Assembly (NCBI GenBank): GCA_002718035.1
Contig: PBCX01000004.1
Coordinates: 1-49,440 of the forward strand
DNA length: 49,440 nucleotides
Direction of reading: 5' to 3'
DNA from: Flavobacteriales bacterium
Lineage (GTDB): Bacteria > Bacteroidota > Bacteroidia > Flavobacteriales > TMED113
Shown here piece after piece: positions 27,198 to 36,897 of this stretch. Position numbers and translations under genes: made by a program. A model generated the notes under the pieces. That model ran no database searches, was not told where the DNA came from, and saw nothing but the letters and a program-made list of their open reading frames with translations. How positions within the stretch are numbered: the first letter of the stretch is position 1; each line of letters starts with the position of its first letter.

Positions 27198-27209
27198 GAC
27201 AAAAGAAAT

Positions 27210-29054
27210 TTATTTTCTTTTTACTCTTGATTTAGTTCTAGGTTTTTTAGGGGCTTTGCTTGACTCCCATCCCATGTGATCTAATACACATCTAAATCCT
27301 ATAAATTCTGTAGATAAGTCTTGGTTCATGAATCTTCTAGCACCCGGTGATAACCAATAAGCATCATCTTTCCAGCCTCCGCCTTTATACACTCTGGTGT
27401 AATTATTCACCAAGCTACTTTTTCCATATGAATATTCTCCAAAAGAATCTTCTTTGTAAAGACCACCACCTGTCCCTTGACCATCTCTATCACCAGCATT
27501 GTTAGCAACCTGATAATTTCTTCTTGGAGAATTGGGGTTTTTATAAGTATCTAAATCTTTATTTTCATCTGGATTTTTAATTTTTGGGTCCGTTTTCCAC
27601 TTGTTTTCACCCTCTGCTGTAAAGCCTTGTGATTTAAATTTAAGAGGGTCGAAATCAACATCTATTTTTACTAGATCATAAGGTTTTGTATCAAAATCGA
27701 ATACAACCTGTTCTAAATTTTTGTCCCATTCATAGCCATATGCAATAGCCATATCTTCGTTGTCTATATCGCTGACTCTGAGGGGCTCTGCTTGAGGATT
27801 TCCATCAATATCTCTATAAACTAAAGCTTTCCAATCATTTCCTCTGTGAGGATTAACATCATCTAATTTACCAGTTTCTCTTCTGTATACATCTAACGTC
27901 CACTCGGCTACATTACCTGCCATATCATACAAACCAAAGTCATTTGGCATAAATGAGCTCACAGGAGTAGTTAAGCTACCTACGTCATTGTGGTATCCAC
28001 CGTAACCCATATAATCACCTTGACTAATTTTGAAATTTGCTAAAATTTGACCTTGAGTTGATTTTATATTATCTCTAACTGAGTGTCTATTCCATGGGTA
28101 TATTTTATTTTCTTTCACGTAGTCTTCATGAGAGTTTCCAATAAGAGCAAGTGCGGCATATTCCCACTCAGCTTCGGTTGGTAATCTAAAATTAGGTACA
28201 AATACTCCATCTTCAATTCTAACTTTTCTATTTCTATCTCTACTTTTTTTAGCTTTTTTTCCTTTTCCCTCTTCTCTTGCAGCCAAATCTTTTTTACCAG
28301 GTTTCCCTTTCTTTTTTGCTTTTTTCTTATCAATGAAATTTTCCATATTATAAGATGGATCTTTTAAATATCTTTTGGTGCTAAAATATTCCTCAGGGTC
28401 ATCAATACCTCCACCTTCTCTATATTTTTCAAAATCTAAACCAATTTCATCACAAAGTCTTTTTTCATTTACTCTATCAGTTCTCCACTCGCAATATGCC
28501 ATGGCCTGTTCCCAACTTACTCCTACAACAGGGTAGTTATTATAGGCTGGATGACGAAAATAATTTTCAACCATGGGCTCATTATATCCATATCTACTTC
28601 TCCATACTGTAGTATCAGGAAGGCTTCTATCATATAAGACATATAAATCTTCTTCTCTAGAAGGTGTATCGTTACCCCCCCCAGCAAAAACTAGTTTCAT
28701 CCAATCTGTATATTCTCTGTAATCCACGTTAGTTACTTCTGTTCGGTCCATCCAAAATGATGTAACTGTGACCGCTCTTGGTCTAGTTGAGCTACCGTCT
28801 TGCATTATATTTTCTTCAGTTTGTCCCATCATAAATGTTCCACCTTCAACAAATGCCATTCCTGGAACAGGTGGTTGAAATCCTTTGTATTTTAGATTAA
28901 CTTCGAATCCACCGAAATCTCTATCATTATATTTCCATCCAGTTTTGGTTGATGCTGCTTTTTTACCTGCACTGGGTCCTTGTTGACTACTTGAGCAGCT
29001 AAATGAAATAATTGATACGATTATTAGACTGATTATTAAGTTGTAATTTTTCAT
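27210..29054 (-). CDS. gldJ: gliding motility lipoprotein GldJ
   Basis: 614-residue lipoprotein: signal peptide with lipobox IISFSC, Cys20 acylated. The body is a formylglycine-generating-enzyme-like (sulfatase-modifying factor) domain: GMAFVEGGTFMMGQTEEN, VTSFWMDRTEVTNVDYREY, NYPVVGVSWEQAMAYCEWR, NFRLPTEAEWEYAA, DFGLYDMAGNVAEWTLDV and the C-terminal RRFM...EFIGFRCV. GldJ is required for gliding and for stability of GldK and T9SS function in Flavobacterium. A Lys/Arg-rich insert at about residues 238-277 breaks the domain before the NFRLPTEAEWEY motif. It neighbours a PorP/SprF-like gene and diverges from porU-porV, matching the known gldJ-porU-porV synteny. No FGE-type catalytic activity is implied. 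Confidence 0.95.
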   Translation of the reverse strand: MKNYNLIISLIIVSIISFSCSSSQQGPSAGKKAASTKTGWKYNDRDFGGFEVNLKYKGFQPPVPGMAFVEGGTFMMGQTEENIMQDGSSTRPRAVTVTSFWMDRTEVTNVDYREYTDWMKLVFAGGGNDTPSREEDLYVLYDRSLPDTTVWRSRYGYNEPMVENYFRHPAYNNYPVVGVSWEQAMAYCEWRTDRVNEKRLCDEIGLDFEKYREGGGIDDPEEYFSTKRYLKDPSYNMENFIDKKKAKKKGKPGKKDLAAREEGKGKKAKKSRDRNRKVRIEDGVFVPNFRLPTEAEWEYAALALIGNSHEDYVKENKIYPWNRHSVRDNIKSTQGQILANFKISQGDYMGYGGYHNDVGSLTTPVSSFMPNDFGLYDMAGNVAEWTLDVYRRETGKLDDVNPHRGNDWKALVYRDIDGNPQAEPLRVSDIDNEDMAIAYGYEWDKNLEQVVFDFDTKPYDLVKIDVDFDPLKFKSQGFTAEGENKWKTDPKIKNPDENKDLDTYKNPNSPRRNYQVANNAGDRDGQGTGGGLYKEDSFGEYSYGKSSLVNNYTRVYKGGGWKDDAYWLSPGARRFMNQDLSTEFIGFRCVLDHMGWESSKAPKKPRTKSRVKRK

Positions 29055-29124
29055 TTTTTTTCCGTCTTTTTTATGTTTTAAACATTGGGTTTAATTCAAT
29101 ATTGCACACAATTTACTAAAATAA

Positions 29125-30108
29125 TTAAAATTTAGGGCATTTTATTGGATTAAGAATAATCTTTTTTGGAATACAGGGTAATTGAATACGTAAAGAAATC
29201 TCGTGTGCACCACCAGAATAGTTAGAAAGTCCAGATATTGTGAAGTCATAACTATACCCAATTCTTAATGCATCTTTTTGAAACCCCAAAACAAAAAGTA
29301 AAGCATCGGAGTTCATAAAACTTCTTCTGTAGGCAACTCCACCGGACAATATATTATTAGTTATTGTTGTTCCTATATTTATTTGTTCAGTTTGAGCTTG
29401 TTGTTTAAATAAAAAGTTTGGAATTAAATAAGTATCTCCAGAAAACAAACCTGCTGTTTGTGAAACAGCTCCGTTAATTTTTATAACCGCCCCTCCATGA
29501 ATAGTTTTTTTCATAGAAAGTTTTCCAGATGAGAGGAAAGCCTCTTCAGGTTCAGTCAAATGATGAGCTGCAAAACCCAAGAAAAAACTATTAGATGAAA
29601 TTAATGTTCCAATTGAAAAATCTAAATAATTATTTGTGATTATACCCTGATTTAGTGGATCTTGAGTGTCATAAACAAAACCGTATATTCCATCTATTTG
29701 ATCACCAAACCAAAGGTCGGGATCTAAACTTCTTTGGTGACTACTGAGTTGAAAACCAGTAAGTAGATCAATTTTATTGGTTATTTTTGTATGGTAAGAG
29801 TAAATTAAACTAGCAAAAGTACTTTTAATTGTTCCGTTTCCTGCATCATCATGAAGGATAAGTAGACCTAGTCCCCCATGTATTGGATCTAAAGTTAAAT
29901 CAAATGATGCGCTATAAGTTTCAAAATTACCAGCCATCATGGGCCATTGATTTCTGTAATTTGTAATTATTCTAGGACAGTACTCACCCCCTGCTAAAGC
30001 AGGGTTTAAAAATAATGGATTTGCGTAATATTGTGTAAAATGAGGATCTTGACTAAAAGAGCTAGTAAAAAAAAGTAAGCTAAGAATTAATAAGAAAGAT
30101 TTTTTCAT
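29125..30108 (-). CDS. PorP/SprF family type IX secretion membrane protein
   Basis: 327-residue outer membrane protein with a signal peptide (about residues 1-19, ending SFSQ). The family signature DPHFTQYYANPLFLNPALAGG follows directly, then ITNYRNQWP and a beta-barrel with the C-terminal GYSYDFTISGLSNYSGGAHEISLR. PorP/SprF proteins are T9SS components or partners that help export specific cargo, often encoded next to a type B CTD cargo gene such as sprB. No such cargo gene adjoins here; instead it lies between gldJ (70 bases downstream) and the divergent porU. The core PorP of the PorKLMN complex or a cargo-specific SprF-like protein are both possible. Confidence 0.93.
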   Translation of the reverse strand: MKKSFLLILSLLFFTSSFSQDPHFTQYYANPLFLNPALAGGEYCPRIITNYRNQWPMMAGNFETYSASFDLTLDPIHGGLGLLILHDDAGNGTIKSTFASLIYSYHTKITNKIDLLTGFQLSSHQRSLDPDLWFGDQIDGIYGFVYDTQDPLNQGIITNNYLDFSIGTLISSNSFFLGFAAHHLTEPEEAFLSSGKLSMKKTIHGGAVIKINGAVSQTAGLFSGDTYLIPNFLFKQQAQTEQINIGTTITNNILSGGVAYRRSFMNSDALLFVLGFQKDALRIGYSYDFTISGLSNYSGGAHEISLRIQLPCIPKKIILNPIKCPKF

Positions 30109-30138
30109 TTACAACATTTCAACACAATAACAATTATA

Positions 30139-30146
30139 CAAAATTA
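30139..30146 (-). promoter_or_regulatory. -7 promoter element for the PorP/SprF-like gene
   Basis: Minus-strand TAATTTTG matches TAnnTTTG and lies 30 bases before the ATG at 30108 in the 145-base divergent region shared with porU. No clear -33 TTTG at standard spacing was found. Confidence 0.4.
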
Positions 30147-30253
30147 ATAAATAGAACGAAAATGTTATTTTTTTTTATTTTGATCTTAATCTTATGTAAA
30201 TTGTAAAATACATTTTTAATAATGTGCGTTAAATTCTTAATTAAATTGACAAA

Positions 30254-33200
30254 ATGCAATTATTTTTTTTATTTATTTTTCTTTTAGCTAACTCTTTATA
30301 TTCTCAGGAGTTTTCAAGATCGATTAGTATTCTTGGTACCAAAAAAGTTGTATCAAATAACAATACTTTTATTATTCAAGACTTTACAAATTCTATTTAT
30401 GAAGAAGATAATCCTTGTATGAATTATTATGAAAGGATAGAAATAACATATACTCATTTTGATGTTGAAATAAGTAATGAAAACTATATACCTTTGACTA
30501 AGTTCAATAACCCATGTAAAATACCAGAAGATTTGAATTTTGAGTTTACATTGAGTCAATATCAAAAAAAAAATTATGTTAATATTAGCATATTTCCTTA
30601 TGTGAAAAAATCAGGAGTAATTTATTTTTTAGAATCATTTAATTTAAATATAAAACCAAAATCAGTTCCTAGGAATTATAACAGAAAAAAATTTAAAACA
30701 AACTCAGTATTATCAAATGGAACTTGGTATAAAATTGGTGTTAATCAAGACAGATTTTATGAAATTGATAAAGCATTTCTAGAGTCTATTGGGTTAAATA
30801 TAAATGAAATAGACCCAAGAAATATTAAAATTTTTGGCAAGGCTGCCGGAATGCTCCCCGAAGACAATCATGAACCTAGAATTGATGATTTAGAACAATT
30901 AGCAATCAAGTTTATTGGAAATGATGACTCATCTTTTGATGAAAATGAAAAAATTATTTTTTATGGACAAAGTCCAAATATTTGGAGATTTGATGAATTA
31001 ACTAAGCAATATAATCACAAACAAAATATCTATTCTAATGAATCATTTTATTTTCTTACAGTCAACAACAGTCCTTCAAAGCAAATACAAACCCAAGGAT
31101 TAAACAATAATGATATTCAGGCAATTGATGAAAAAAATAAACAGAACATTAATTCTTTTACTGATTATAATTTTCATGAAAAAGAAACTTATAATCTTGT
31201 GGGAACAGGTCAACAATGGTTTGGTGAATACTTTGGAAATATAAATCAGTATTCATTTAATTTAATAAACGGTGAAGTTTTGGATAGTTTGTTTTTAAAA
31301 GCTAGGGTTGCAGGTAGATCCTCAACATCTTCACAATTTGATTTTTCATTTAATAATCAACCTCCCTTTTTTACTTTAAATATTGATCCTGAAATTTCAA
31401 ATGATTATTATTTTGAAGATTCCGAAGGCAGTACTCTTCTAAGTTCAAATTTATCATCTTATATTGAAAATTTGGATGGAGATTTAGTTGTTAATTTTAA
31501 AAATAATGGGAATCCTTCCGCATTGGCCTGGTTAGATTATATTGAGATAAATTATAAAAGAAAAATTGATTGGTTTAGTGATGAAAATCAATTCAATTTT
31601 AGAAATAATCAAAGTGTTAATAAGTTTGGTGTTTTTGATATTCCTGATGATACAGAGTACGTATTTAATGTAACGGATCCTCTAAATGTTAAAGAACAAC
31701 TTTTGCTAAACAATGATTCATCTGATAAAATATTTGCTACTAATTTAAACTCTAGATATGAATTTGTTTGTATAAGAAGTTTAGATTTTGGTCAACCCCA
31801 ATTTTTTGGTCAAATACAGAATCAAAATTTGCATTCATTAACGCAAACTGATTTCATTATAGTTTCTCATCCAGATTTTTTAAGTCAGGCTCAAAGATTA
31901 GCAAATTTCCACACAGATAATGACAATATTAGTGTTGTAGTTGCAACAACAGATCAAGTTTATAATGAGTTTAGTTCAGGAAGCCAGGATCCAGTCGCAA
32001 TTAGAGATTTTGTTAAAATGTTTTATGACAAAAACATTTCAGATTTTCCTAAAAATCTTTTATTATTTGGAGACGCTTCTTATGATTACAAAAATATTAC
32101 AAGTTCTAATACAAATTTTGTTCCTACCTTTCAGTCGTACAGATCTGATAATATTAAGTTATCATATTGTACAGATGATTTTTTTGGAATGTTAGATGAT
32201 TTTGAAGGTTCAAGTAATTCTTTAGTGAGTGATTTAATTGACATTGGAATTGGTAGATTGACTGTTGTAGATAATATTGAAGCTGAAAACGTAGTAAATA
32301 AAATTATTAATTATTCAAAAAACAGTTTTGGAGATTGGAAAAATAAAGTTTGTTTTATTTCTGATGATGTAGATGAGGCATGGGAAGAAAGTTTACTAAT
32401 TCATGCTGATGCTTTAGCTACAAAGGTTGATACAAATTATAATTGGATTAACGTAGATAAAATTTACTCTGATGCATTTCAACAAGAATCTACAGCTGGT
32501 GGTGAAAGATACCCAGATGTAAATAATAAGATTGTTGATCTTATAAATTCAGGAGCGTTAATTGTTAATTACATTGGACATGGAGGTGAGGTTGGTTGGG
32601 CATCAGAAAGAATATTAGGTTTAACGGAGATTAATAATTTTAAAAATTCAGAAAAATTACCAGTATTTATCACTGCTACTTGTGAGTTTTCAAGGTTTGA
32701 TGATCCAGAGAGAGTTTCTGGAGGAGAGTTATTATTTTTAAACCCAGAGGGTGGTGCAATTTCTCTTTTTAGCACATCAAGAACAGTCAATGAAAGTAGT
32801 GCGTATTATATTACTAATTCTCTTTATAATTATATTTTGGAATCATCATCGGAAAATACTATGGGTTCAATTATGAAAAATGCTAAAAACGACCCATCAC
32901 TTGGAAGTACTGTCAATAAAAGGAAATTTGCTTTGATTGGAGACCCAGCATTAAAAATACCATATCCAAATTTAAATATACAAACAAATAATGTAAGTTT
33001 AATAGAGGATAATTTAGAAAAAGGTGTTGTCAGCATCAAAACAGATACTATTAATGCTTTAAGTAAAGTAAAAGTTAATGGTCAAATAATTGATGGTATA
33101 GAAAATGGAAAATTATTTATTACAGTTTATGGAAAGCCTAATAATTTACAAACACTAAATAATAATGGTTATTTGAGTGAGCCATTTGAGTTTAGTTTAC

Positions 33201-34066
33201 AAAAAAACATAATTTATAAAGGGAAAGTTGATGTGATTAATTCATTTTTTGAGTATGAATTTATTGTGCCAAAAGATATTCCATTTGAGTTTGGAAATGG
33301 TAAATTGAGTTATTATGCCTATGACAACGATCAGCATATAGATGCCTCTGGTTCTTATAAAAATTTAATTATTGGTGGAATAAATTCTAACGCAACATTA
33401 GATGATATTGGTCCTGAAATTGAGTTATTTATGAATGACTCATCATTTGTTTCAGGAGGTATAACAGATTCAAATCCAGAAATATTAGCTAAAGTTTTTG
33501 ATTCTTCAGGAATAAACACTGTAGGTACAGGAATTGGTCATGATATAGTTGCTGTTATAGATAATATGACTAATCAACCTTATATACTAAATGATTTTTA
33601 TGAGTCTGATTTAAATACATACAAATCTGGGATAGTTAGATACCCTTTGTCAAATATTAGTGAAGGACTACATACACTAAATTTTAAAGTTTGGGATGTA
33701 TATAACAATTCTAATGAAAGGGATTTATCATTTGTTGTTTCTATCTCTGAAGAAATGGCCTTGAATCATATTTTAAATTATCCTAATCCATTTTCAAATT
33801 TCACAAAATTTTCCTTTGAACATAATCGACCAAATCAATACTTGGATGTAATGATTCAAATTTTTACAATTAGTGGTAAACTTGTTAAGACATTAAAAAA
33901 CAACATTATTAATTCAGGATTCAGAGATGAGTCAATTACTTGGAACGGATTTGATGAATTTGGTGATAAATTAGCTAAAGGTGTTTATGTATATAAAATT
34001 TTTGTTAAATCAGTTGATAGCGGGGAAAATGTAGAAAAATTTGAAAAACTAGTAATATTAAACTAA
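30254..34066 (+). CDS. porU: T9SS sortase-like peptidase PorU
   Basis: 1270-residue gingipain-fold (C25) protein with signal peptide MQLFFLFIFLLANSLYSQ. The catalytic dyad is His776 in NYIGHGGEVGW and Cys810 in ITATCEFSRFDDPE. Upstream are FIIVSHPDFLSQAQRLA and KNLLLFGDASYDYKN, also typical of PorU. The C-terminus carries a sorting-domain-like module from about residue 1175 (NYPNPFSNF, IQIFTISGKLVKTL, WNGFDEFGDKLAKGVYVYKI). PorU removes the C-terminal sorting domain of T9SS cargo and joins the mature protein to an anionic-LPS-type anchor at the surface. It is followed by porV 36 bases on and diverges from gldJ/PorP-like, consistent with a T9SS core locus. Confidence 0.96.
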   Translation: MQLFFLFIFLLANSLYSQEFSRSISILGTKKVVSNNNTFIIQDFTNSIYEEDNPCMNYYERIEITYTHFDVEISNENYIPLTKFNNPCKIPEDLNFEFTLSQYQKKNYVNISIFPYVKKSGVIYFLESFNLNIKPKSVPRNYNRKKFKTNSVLSNGTWYKIGVNQDRFYEIDKAFLESIGLNINEIDPRNIKIFGKAAGMLPEDNHEPRIDDLEQLAIKFIGNDDSSFDENEKIIFYGQSPNIWRFDELTKQYNHKQNIYSNESFYFLTVNNSPSKQIQTQGLNNNDIQAIDEKNKQNINSFTDYNFHEKETYNLVGTGQQWFGEYFGNINQYSFNLINGEVLDSLFLKARVAGRSSTSSQFDFSFNNQPPFFTLNIDPEISNDYYFEDSEGSTLLSSNLSSYIENLDGDLVVNFKNNGNPSALAWLDYIEINYKRKIDWFSDENQFNFRNNQSVNKFGVFDIPDDTEYVFNVTDPLNVKEQLLLNNDSSDKIFATNLNSRYEFVCIRSLDFGQPQFFGQIQNQNLHSLTQTDFIIVSHPDFLSQAQRLANFHTDNDNISVVVATTDQVYNEFSSGSQDPVAIRDFVKMFYDKNISDFPKNLLLFGDASYDYKNITSSNTNFVPTFQSYRSDNIKLSYCTDDFFGMLDDFEGSSNSLVSDLIDIGIGRLTVVDNIEAENVVNKIINYSKNSFGDWKNKVCFISDDVDEAWEESLLIHADALATKVDTNYNWINVDKIYSDAFQQESTAGGERYPDVNNKIVDLINSGALIVNYIGHGGEVGWASERILGLTEINNFKNSEKLPVFITATCEFSRFDDPERVSGGELLFLNPEGGAISLFSTSRTVNESSAYYITNSLYNYILESSSENTMGSIMKNAKNDPSLGSTVNKRKFALIGDPALKIPYPNLNIQTNNVSLIEDNLEKGVVSIKTDTINALSKVKVNGQIIDGIENGKLFITVYGKPNNLQTLNNNGYLSEPFEFSLQKNIIYKGKVDVINSFFEYEFIVPKDIPFEFGNGKLSYYAYDNDQHIDASGSYKNLIIGGINSNATLDDIGPEIELFMNDSSFVSGGITDSNPEILAKVFDSSGINTVGTGIGHDIVAVIDNMTNQPYILNDFYESDLNTYKSGIVRYPLSNISEGLHTLNFKVWDVYNNSNERDLSFVVSISEEMALNHILNYPNPFSNFTKFSFEHNRPNQYLDVMIQIFTISGKLVKTLKNNIINSGFRDESITWNGFDEFGDKLAKGVYVYKIFVKSVDSGENVEKFEKLVILN

Positions 34067-34102
34067 TTTCCACGTTTTTTGTAAAAAGAAACGATTTAAA
34101 TT

Positions 34103-35341
34103 ATGAAGAAGTATTTTTTATTTATTTTATTACCCATATTTTTATTAAAAAGTCAAGAATGGAATACAGATTCTGAATACATTAATAATTTGAATACTAT
34201 TACAACTGCGGTTCCTTTTCTAACTATCGCCCCTGATTCAAGATCTGGTGCTATGGGTGATTTAGGTGTTGCAACAACTCCTGATGTTTATTCTCTTCAT
34301 TGGAATTCTGCTAAGTTAGCATTTTTGCCCCAAGGAGGTTCATTTGCAATCTCTTATACGCCATGGCTAAGTAATTTAGTACCTGATATTTCACTTTCAC
34401 ATATAACTGGGTATTATAAATTAAATAAAATTAGTGCTATAGCAGGTAGTTTGAGATATTTTTCTTTAGGTAATATCCAATTTACTAATGATGCGGGTGA
34501 AAATGTAGGTGAATATGATCCAAACGAATATGTTTTTGATCTTGGATATTCAATGAAACTATCAGATCATTTTTCTGCAGGTTTAGTTATGAAATATATA
34601 TATTCTAATTTAACAGGAGGTCTTCCTGTTGAGGGATTAGATACTCAGGCTGGGCAATCATTTGCAGTTGACTTAGGTACATATTATGAAAGTAAAAAAT
34701 TTAAATTAACTGAATATGAATCACATTGGGCTGCAGGTTTTAATATTTCAAATATTGGTGGTAAGATTTCTTACACTGAATCAGGAGATGAAGATTTTCT
34801 TCCCATGAATTTAAGAATAGGAGGTAGTTTAAGTACAGAAATTGATGATTTTAACAGATTTATGATTGCTTTTGATGTAAATAAATTACTTGTTCCTTCG
34901 CCACCTGTTTATGACGGTACTGGAAATGATGAACCTGAAAATATTATAGCTGGAAGAAATCCAAATGTTGGAGTTGTTCAAGGAATTTTTCAATCTTTTT
35001 CTGATGCTCCTGGTGGGATTGAAGAGGAGTTAAATGAATTGATGTACTCTGTTGGTGGTGAATACTGGTATGATAATCAATTTGCATTCAGATTTGGATA
35101 TTTTCATGAACACGAAACCAAGGGAAATAGAAAATATTTTACTTTGGGGGCATCACTTAAGTTAAATGTCTTTGGTATTGATTTTGCGTATTTAATTCCA
35201 GCAAATTCTAGTGTTAGAAGTCCTTTGGAAAATACAATTAGATTTTCTTTAGTTTTCGATTTAGAAAACTTCAATTCAGAGAGTTTGTTCAAATCTAATC
35301 GTAGGTCACCAGTAATTAAGAAAACAAATCAATCAAAATAA
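34103..35341 (+). CDS. porV: T9SS outer membrane shuttle protein PorV
   Basis: 412-residue outer membrane barrel with a short signal peptide (MKKYFLFILLPIFLLKSQ). The PorV signature is clear: NTITTAVPFLTIAPDSRSGAMGDLGVATTPDVYSLHWN (read in outline, residues about 30-67) with FLTIAPDSRSGAMGD as the key segment. It ends in a barrel with FRFGYFHEHETKGNRKYFTLG. PorV collects folded cargo at the SprA translocon and delivers it to the PorU attachment complex. It lies directly after porU, as in Flavobacterium and Porphyromonas relatives. Downstream ispF begins 10 bases after the stop, so the porUV transcript may continue into it. A second, shorter PorV-like protein is at 14411-15469. Confidence 0.96.
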   Translation: MKKYFLFILLPIFLLKSQEWNTDSEYINNLNTITTAVPFLTIAPDSRSGAMGDLGVATTPDVYSLHWNSAKLAFLPQGGSFAISYTPWLSNLVPDISLSHITGYYKLNKISAIAGSLRYFSLGNIQFTNDAGENVGEYDPNEYVFDLGYSMKLSDHFSAGLVMKYIYSNLTGGLPVEGLDTQAGQSFAVDLGTYYESKKFKLTEYESHWAAGFNISNIGGKISYTESGDEDFLPMNLRIGGSLSTEIDDFNRFMIAFDVNKLLVPSPPVYDGTGNDEPENIIAGRNPNVGVVQGIFQSFSDAPGGIEEELNELMYSVGGEYWYDNQFAFRFGYFHEHETKGNRKYFTLGASLKLNVFGIDFAYLIPANSSVRSPLENTIRFSLVFDLENFNSESLFKSNRRSPVIKKTNQSK

Positions 35342-35350
35342 AGTTTTAAA

Positions 35351-35824
35351 ATGTACAGAGTTGGGATAGGATATGATGTTCACAAGCTTGAGTTGGAAAA
35401 CACTCTGATTTTGGGTGGTGTAACAATCCCTTATCATAAAGGAACTCTTGCTCATTCTGATGGAGATGTTGTCATTCATGCGATTTGTGATGCTATTTTA
35501 GGGGCAGCTTCTTTAGGAGATATTGGTCATTTTTTCCCTGATAATGATGATCAATATAAAGATATTAATAGTAAAATTTTATTAAAAGAGGTTTTTAAAA
35601 TGATTGATAAATTAGGTTATTCAATTGTTAACGTCGATGTTTCTATCATACTTGAAGAACCAAAATTAAAAGATTATTTAAATGAAATGAAATTTGAAAT
35701 TTCAAATTGTATTAAAGTCTCAAAGGAAAATATAAATATAAAAGCAACAACTAGCGAAAAATTAGGGTTTATTGGAAGAGGAGAGGGTGTGGCTTGTCAA
35801 GCAATTACTTTATTAACTAAGTAA
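35351..35824 (+). CDS. ispF: 2-C-methyl-D-erythritol 2,4-cyclodiphosphate synthase
   Basis: 157-residue IspF of the non-mevalonate isoprenoid pathway; it cyclises CDP-ME 2-phosphate to MEcPP with release of CMP. Metal ligands appear in GIGYDVHKL (Asp8, His10) and in the LGDIGHFFPD loop; LAHSDGDVVIHAICDAILGA is the family signature. The C-terminal TTSEKLGFIGRGEGVACQA is complete. Length is typical. The gene follows porV by 10 bases; in Flavobacterium johnsoniae I recall cdd at the corresponding place before the pdh genes. Confidence 0.96.
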   Translation: MYRVGIGYDVHKLELENTLILGGVTIPYHKGTLAHSDGDVVIHAICDAILGAASLGDIGHFFPDNDDQYKDINSKILLKEVFKMIDKLGYSIVNVDVSIILEEPKLKDYLNEMKFEISNCIKVSKENINIKATTSEKLGFIGRGEGVACQAITLLTK

Positions 35825-35874
35825 AATATAGTTCGAAAGTCCATAAAAATCAAAATTAGATTAATCATTTTGCA

Positions 35875-35882
35875 TATATTTG
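35875..35882 (+). promoter_or_regulatory. -7 promoter element for pdhA-pdhC
   Basis: TATATTTG matches TAnnTTTG and lies 22 bases before the pdhA ATG, in an 79-base gap after ispF. No good -33 element is visible at the usual distance. Confidence 0.45.
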
Positions 35883-35903
35883 AATTAAGAAAAAAAAAAT
35901 TCT

Positions 35904-36893
35904 ATGCCCTCTGTTAGTAAAGAAGTATATTTAGATTGGTATAAAAAAATGTTGCTTTGGCGGAAATTTGAAGAAAAAGCAGCAGCAATGTACATTCAGC
36001 AAAAGATAAGAGGCTTCCTGCATCTTTACAACGGTCAAGAGGCTGTTTTAGCCGGATGTTCTCATGCTATAGATCCAAAAATAGATAAAATGATAACAGC
36101 TTACAGATGTCACGTTCATCCTATTGCAATGGGTCTAGATCCAAAATTTGTTATGGCTGAATTGTTTGGCAAAGCTACTGGTTGTTCAAATGGAAAAGGG
36201 GGTTCAATGCATATGTTTTCAAAGGAATATAATTTTTTTGGAGGTCACGGAATTGTTGGAGGACAAATACCATTAGGCGCTGGCATAGCCTTTGCTGATC
36301 AATATAATGATAATAAAGCTGTTACTTTATGTTTTATGGGGGATGGAGCTGTTCGTCAAGGTTCACTCCACGAAACATTTAATATGGCAATGAATCATAA
36401 ATTACCTGTAATTTTTATTTGTGAAAATAACGGATATGCAATGGGTACTTCTGTAGAAAGAACAGCAAACCATACTGCCATATGGAAACTAGGATTAGGT
36501 TTTGAAATGCCTTGTGCACCGGTTGAAGGAATGAAGCCAGAGATTGTTTATGAAGAAGTTAAAAAAGCAGTTGACAGAGCTAGAAAAGGTCAAGGTCCTA
36601 CATTTTTAGAGATTAAAACTTACAGATATAAAGGCCATTCTATGTCCGATGCTCAGCATTACAGAACTAAAGATGAAGTTGCAAAATATAAAGATAAAGA
36701 TCCAATTGACCACGTTTTAAATATTTTATACAAAAAAAAGATTTTAAACGAAGAAGAAGTTGAAAAAATAATTATTGATGTAAAAAATAAAGTTCAGGAA
36801 TGTGTTGATTTTGCAGAAAAATCAGATTTCCCATTACCAGAAGATTTATTTAAAGATATTTATAAAGGAGATTATAATTTTATTAAAGAATAA
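35904..36893 (+). CDS. pdhA: pyruvate dehydrogenase E1 component subunit alpha
   Basis: 329-residue thiamine-diphosphate-dependent E1 alpha subunit. It has RGFLHLYNGQEAVLAGCSHAI near the N-terminus, GKGGSMHMFS, GGHGIVGGQIPLGAGIAFA, and the ThDP/Mg-binding GDGAVRQGSLHETFNMA through CENNGYAMGTSVERT. TYRYKGHSMSDAQHYR contains the phosphorylation-loop region. With E1 beta it decarboxylates pyruvate and transfers the acetyl group to the lipoyl arm of E2. The next gene is the E2 acyltransferase, 4 bases downstream. E1 beta is not in this window; in Bacteroidota it is commonly encoded elsewhere. Confidence 0.96.
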   Translation: MPSVSKEVYLDWYKKMLLWRKFEEKAAAMYIQQKIRGFLHLYNGQEAVLAGCSHAIDPKIDKMITAYRCHVHPIAMGLDPKFVMAELFGKATGCSNGKGGSMHMFSKEYNFFGGHGIVGGQIPLGAGIAFADQYNDNKAVTLCFMGDGAVRQGSLHETFNMAMNHKLPVIFICENNGYAMGTSVERTANHTAIWKLGLGFEMPCAPVEGMKPEIVYEEVKKAVDRARKGQGPTFLEIKTYRYKGHSMSDAQHYRTKDEVAKYKDKDPIDHVLNILYKKKILNEEEVEKIIIDVKNKVQECVDFAEKSDFPLPEDLFKDIYKGDYNFIKE

Positions 36894-36897
36894 CCAT

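Noticed and set aside
28115-28333. Lys/Arg/Glu-rich 72-codon frame inside gldJ
   Set aside because: It is a shifted reading of the repetitive basic insert of GldJ, not a separate gene.
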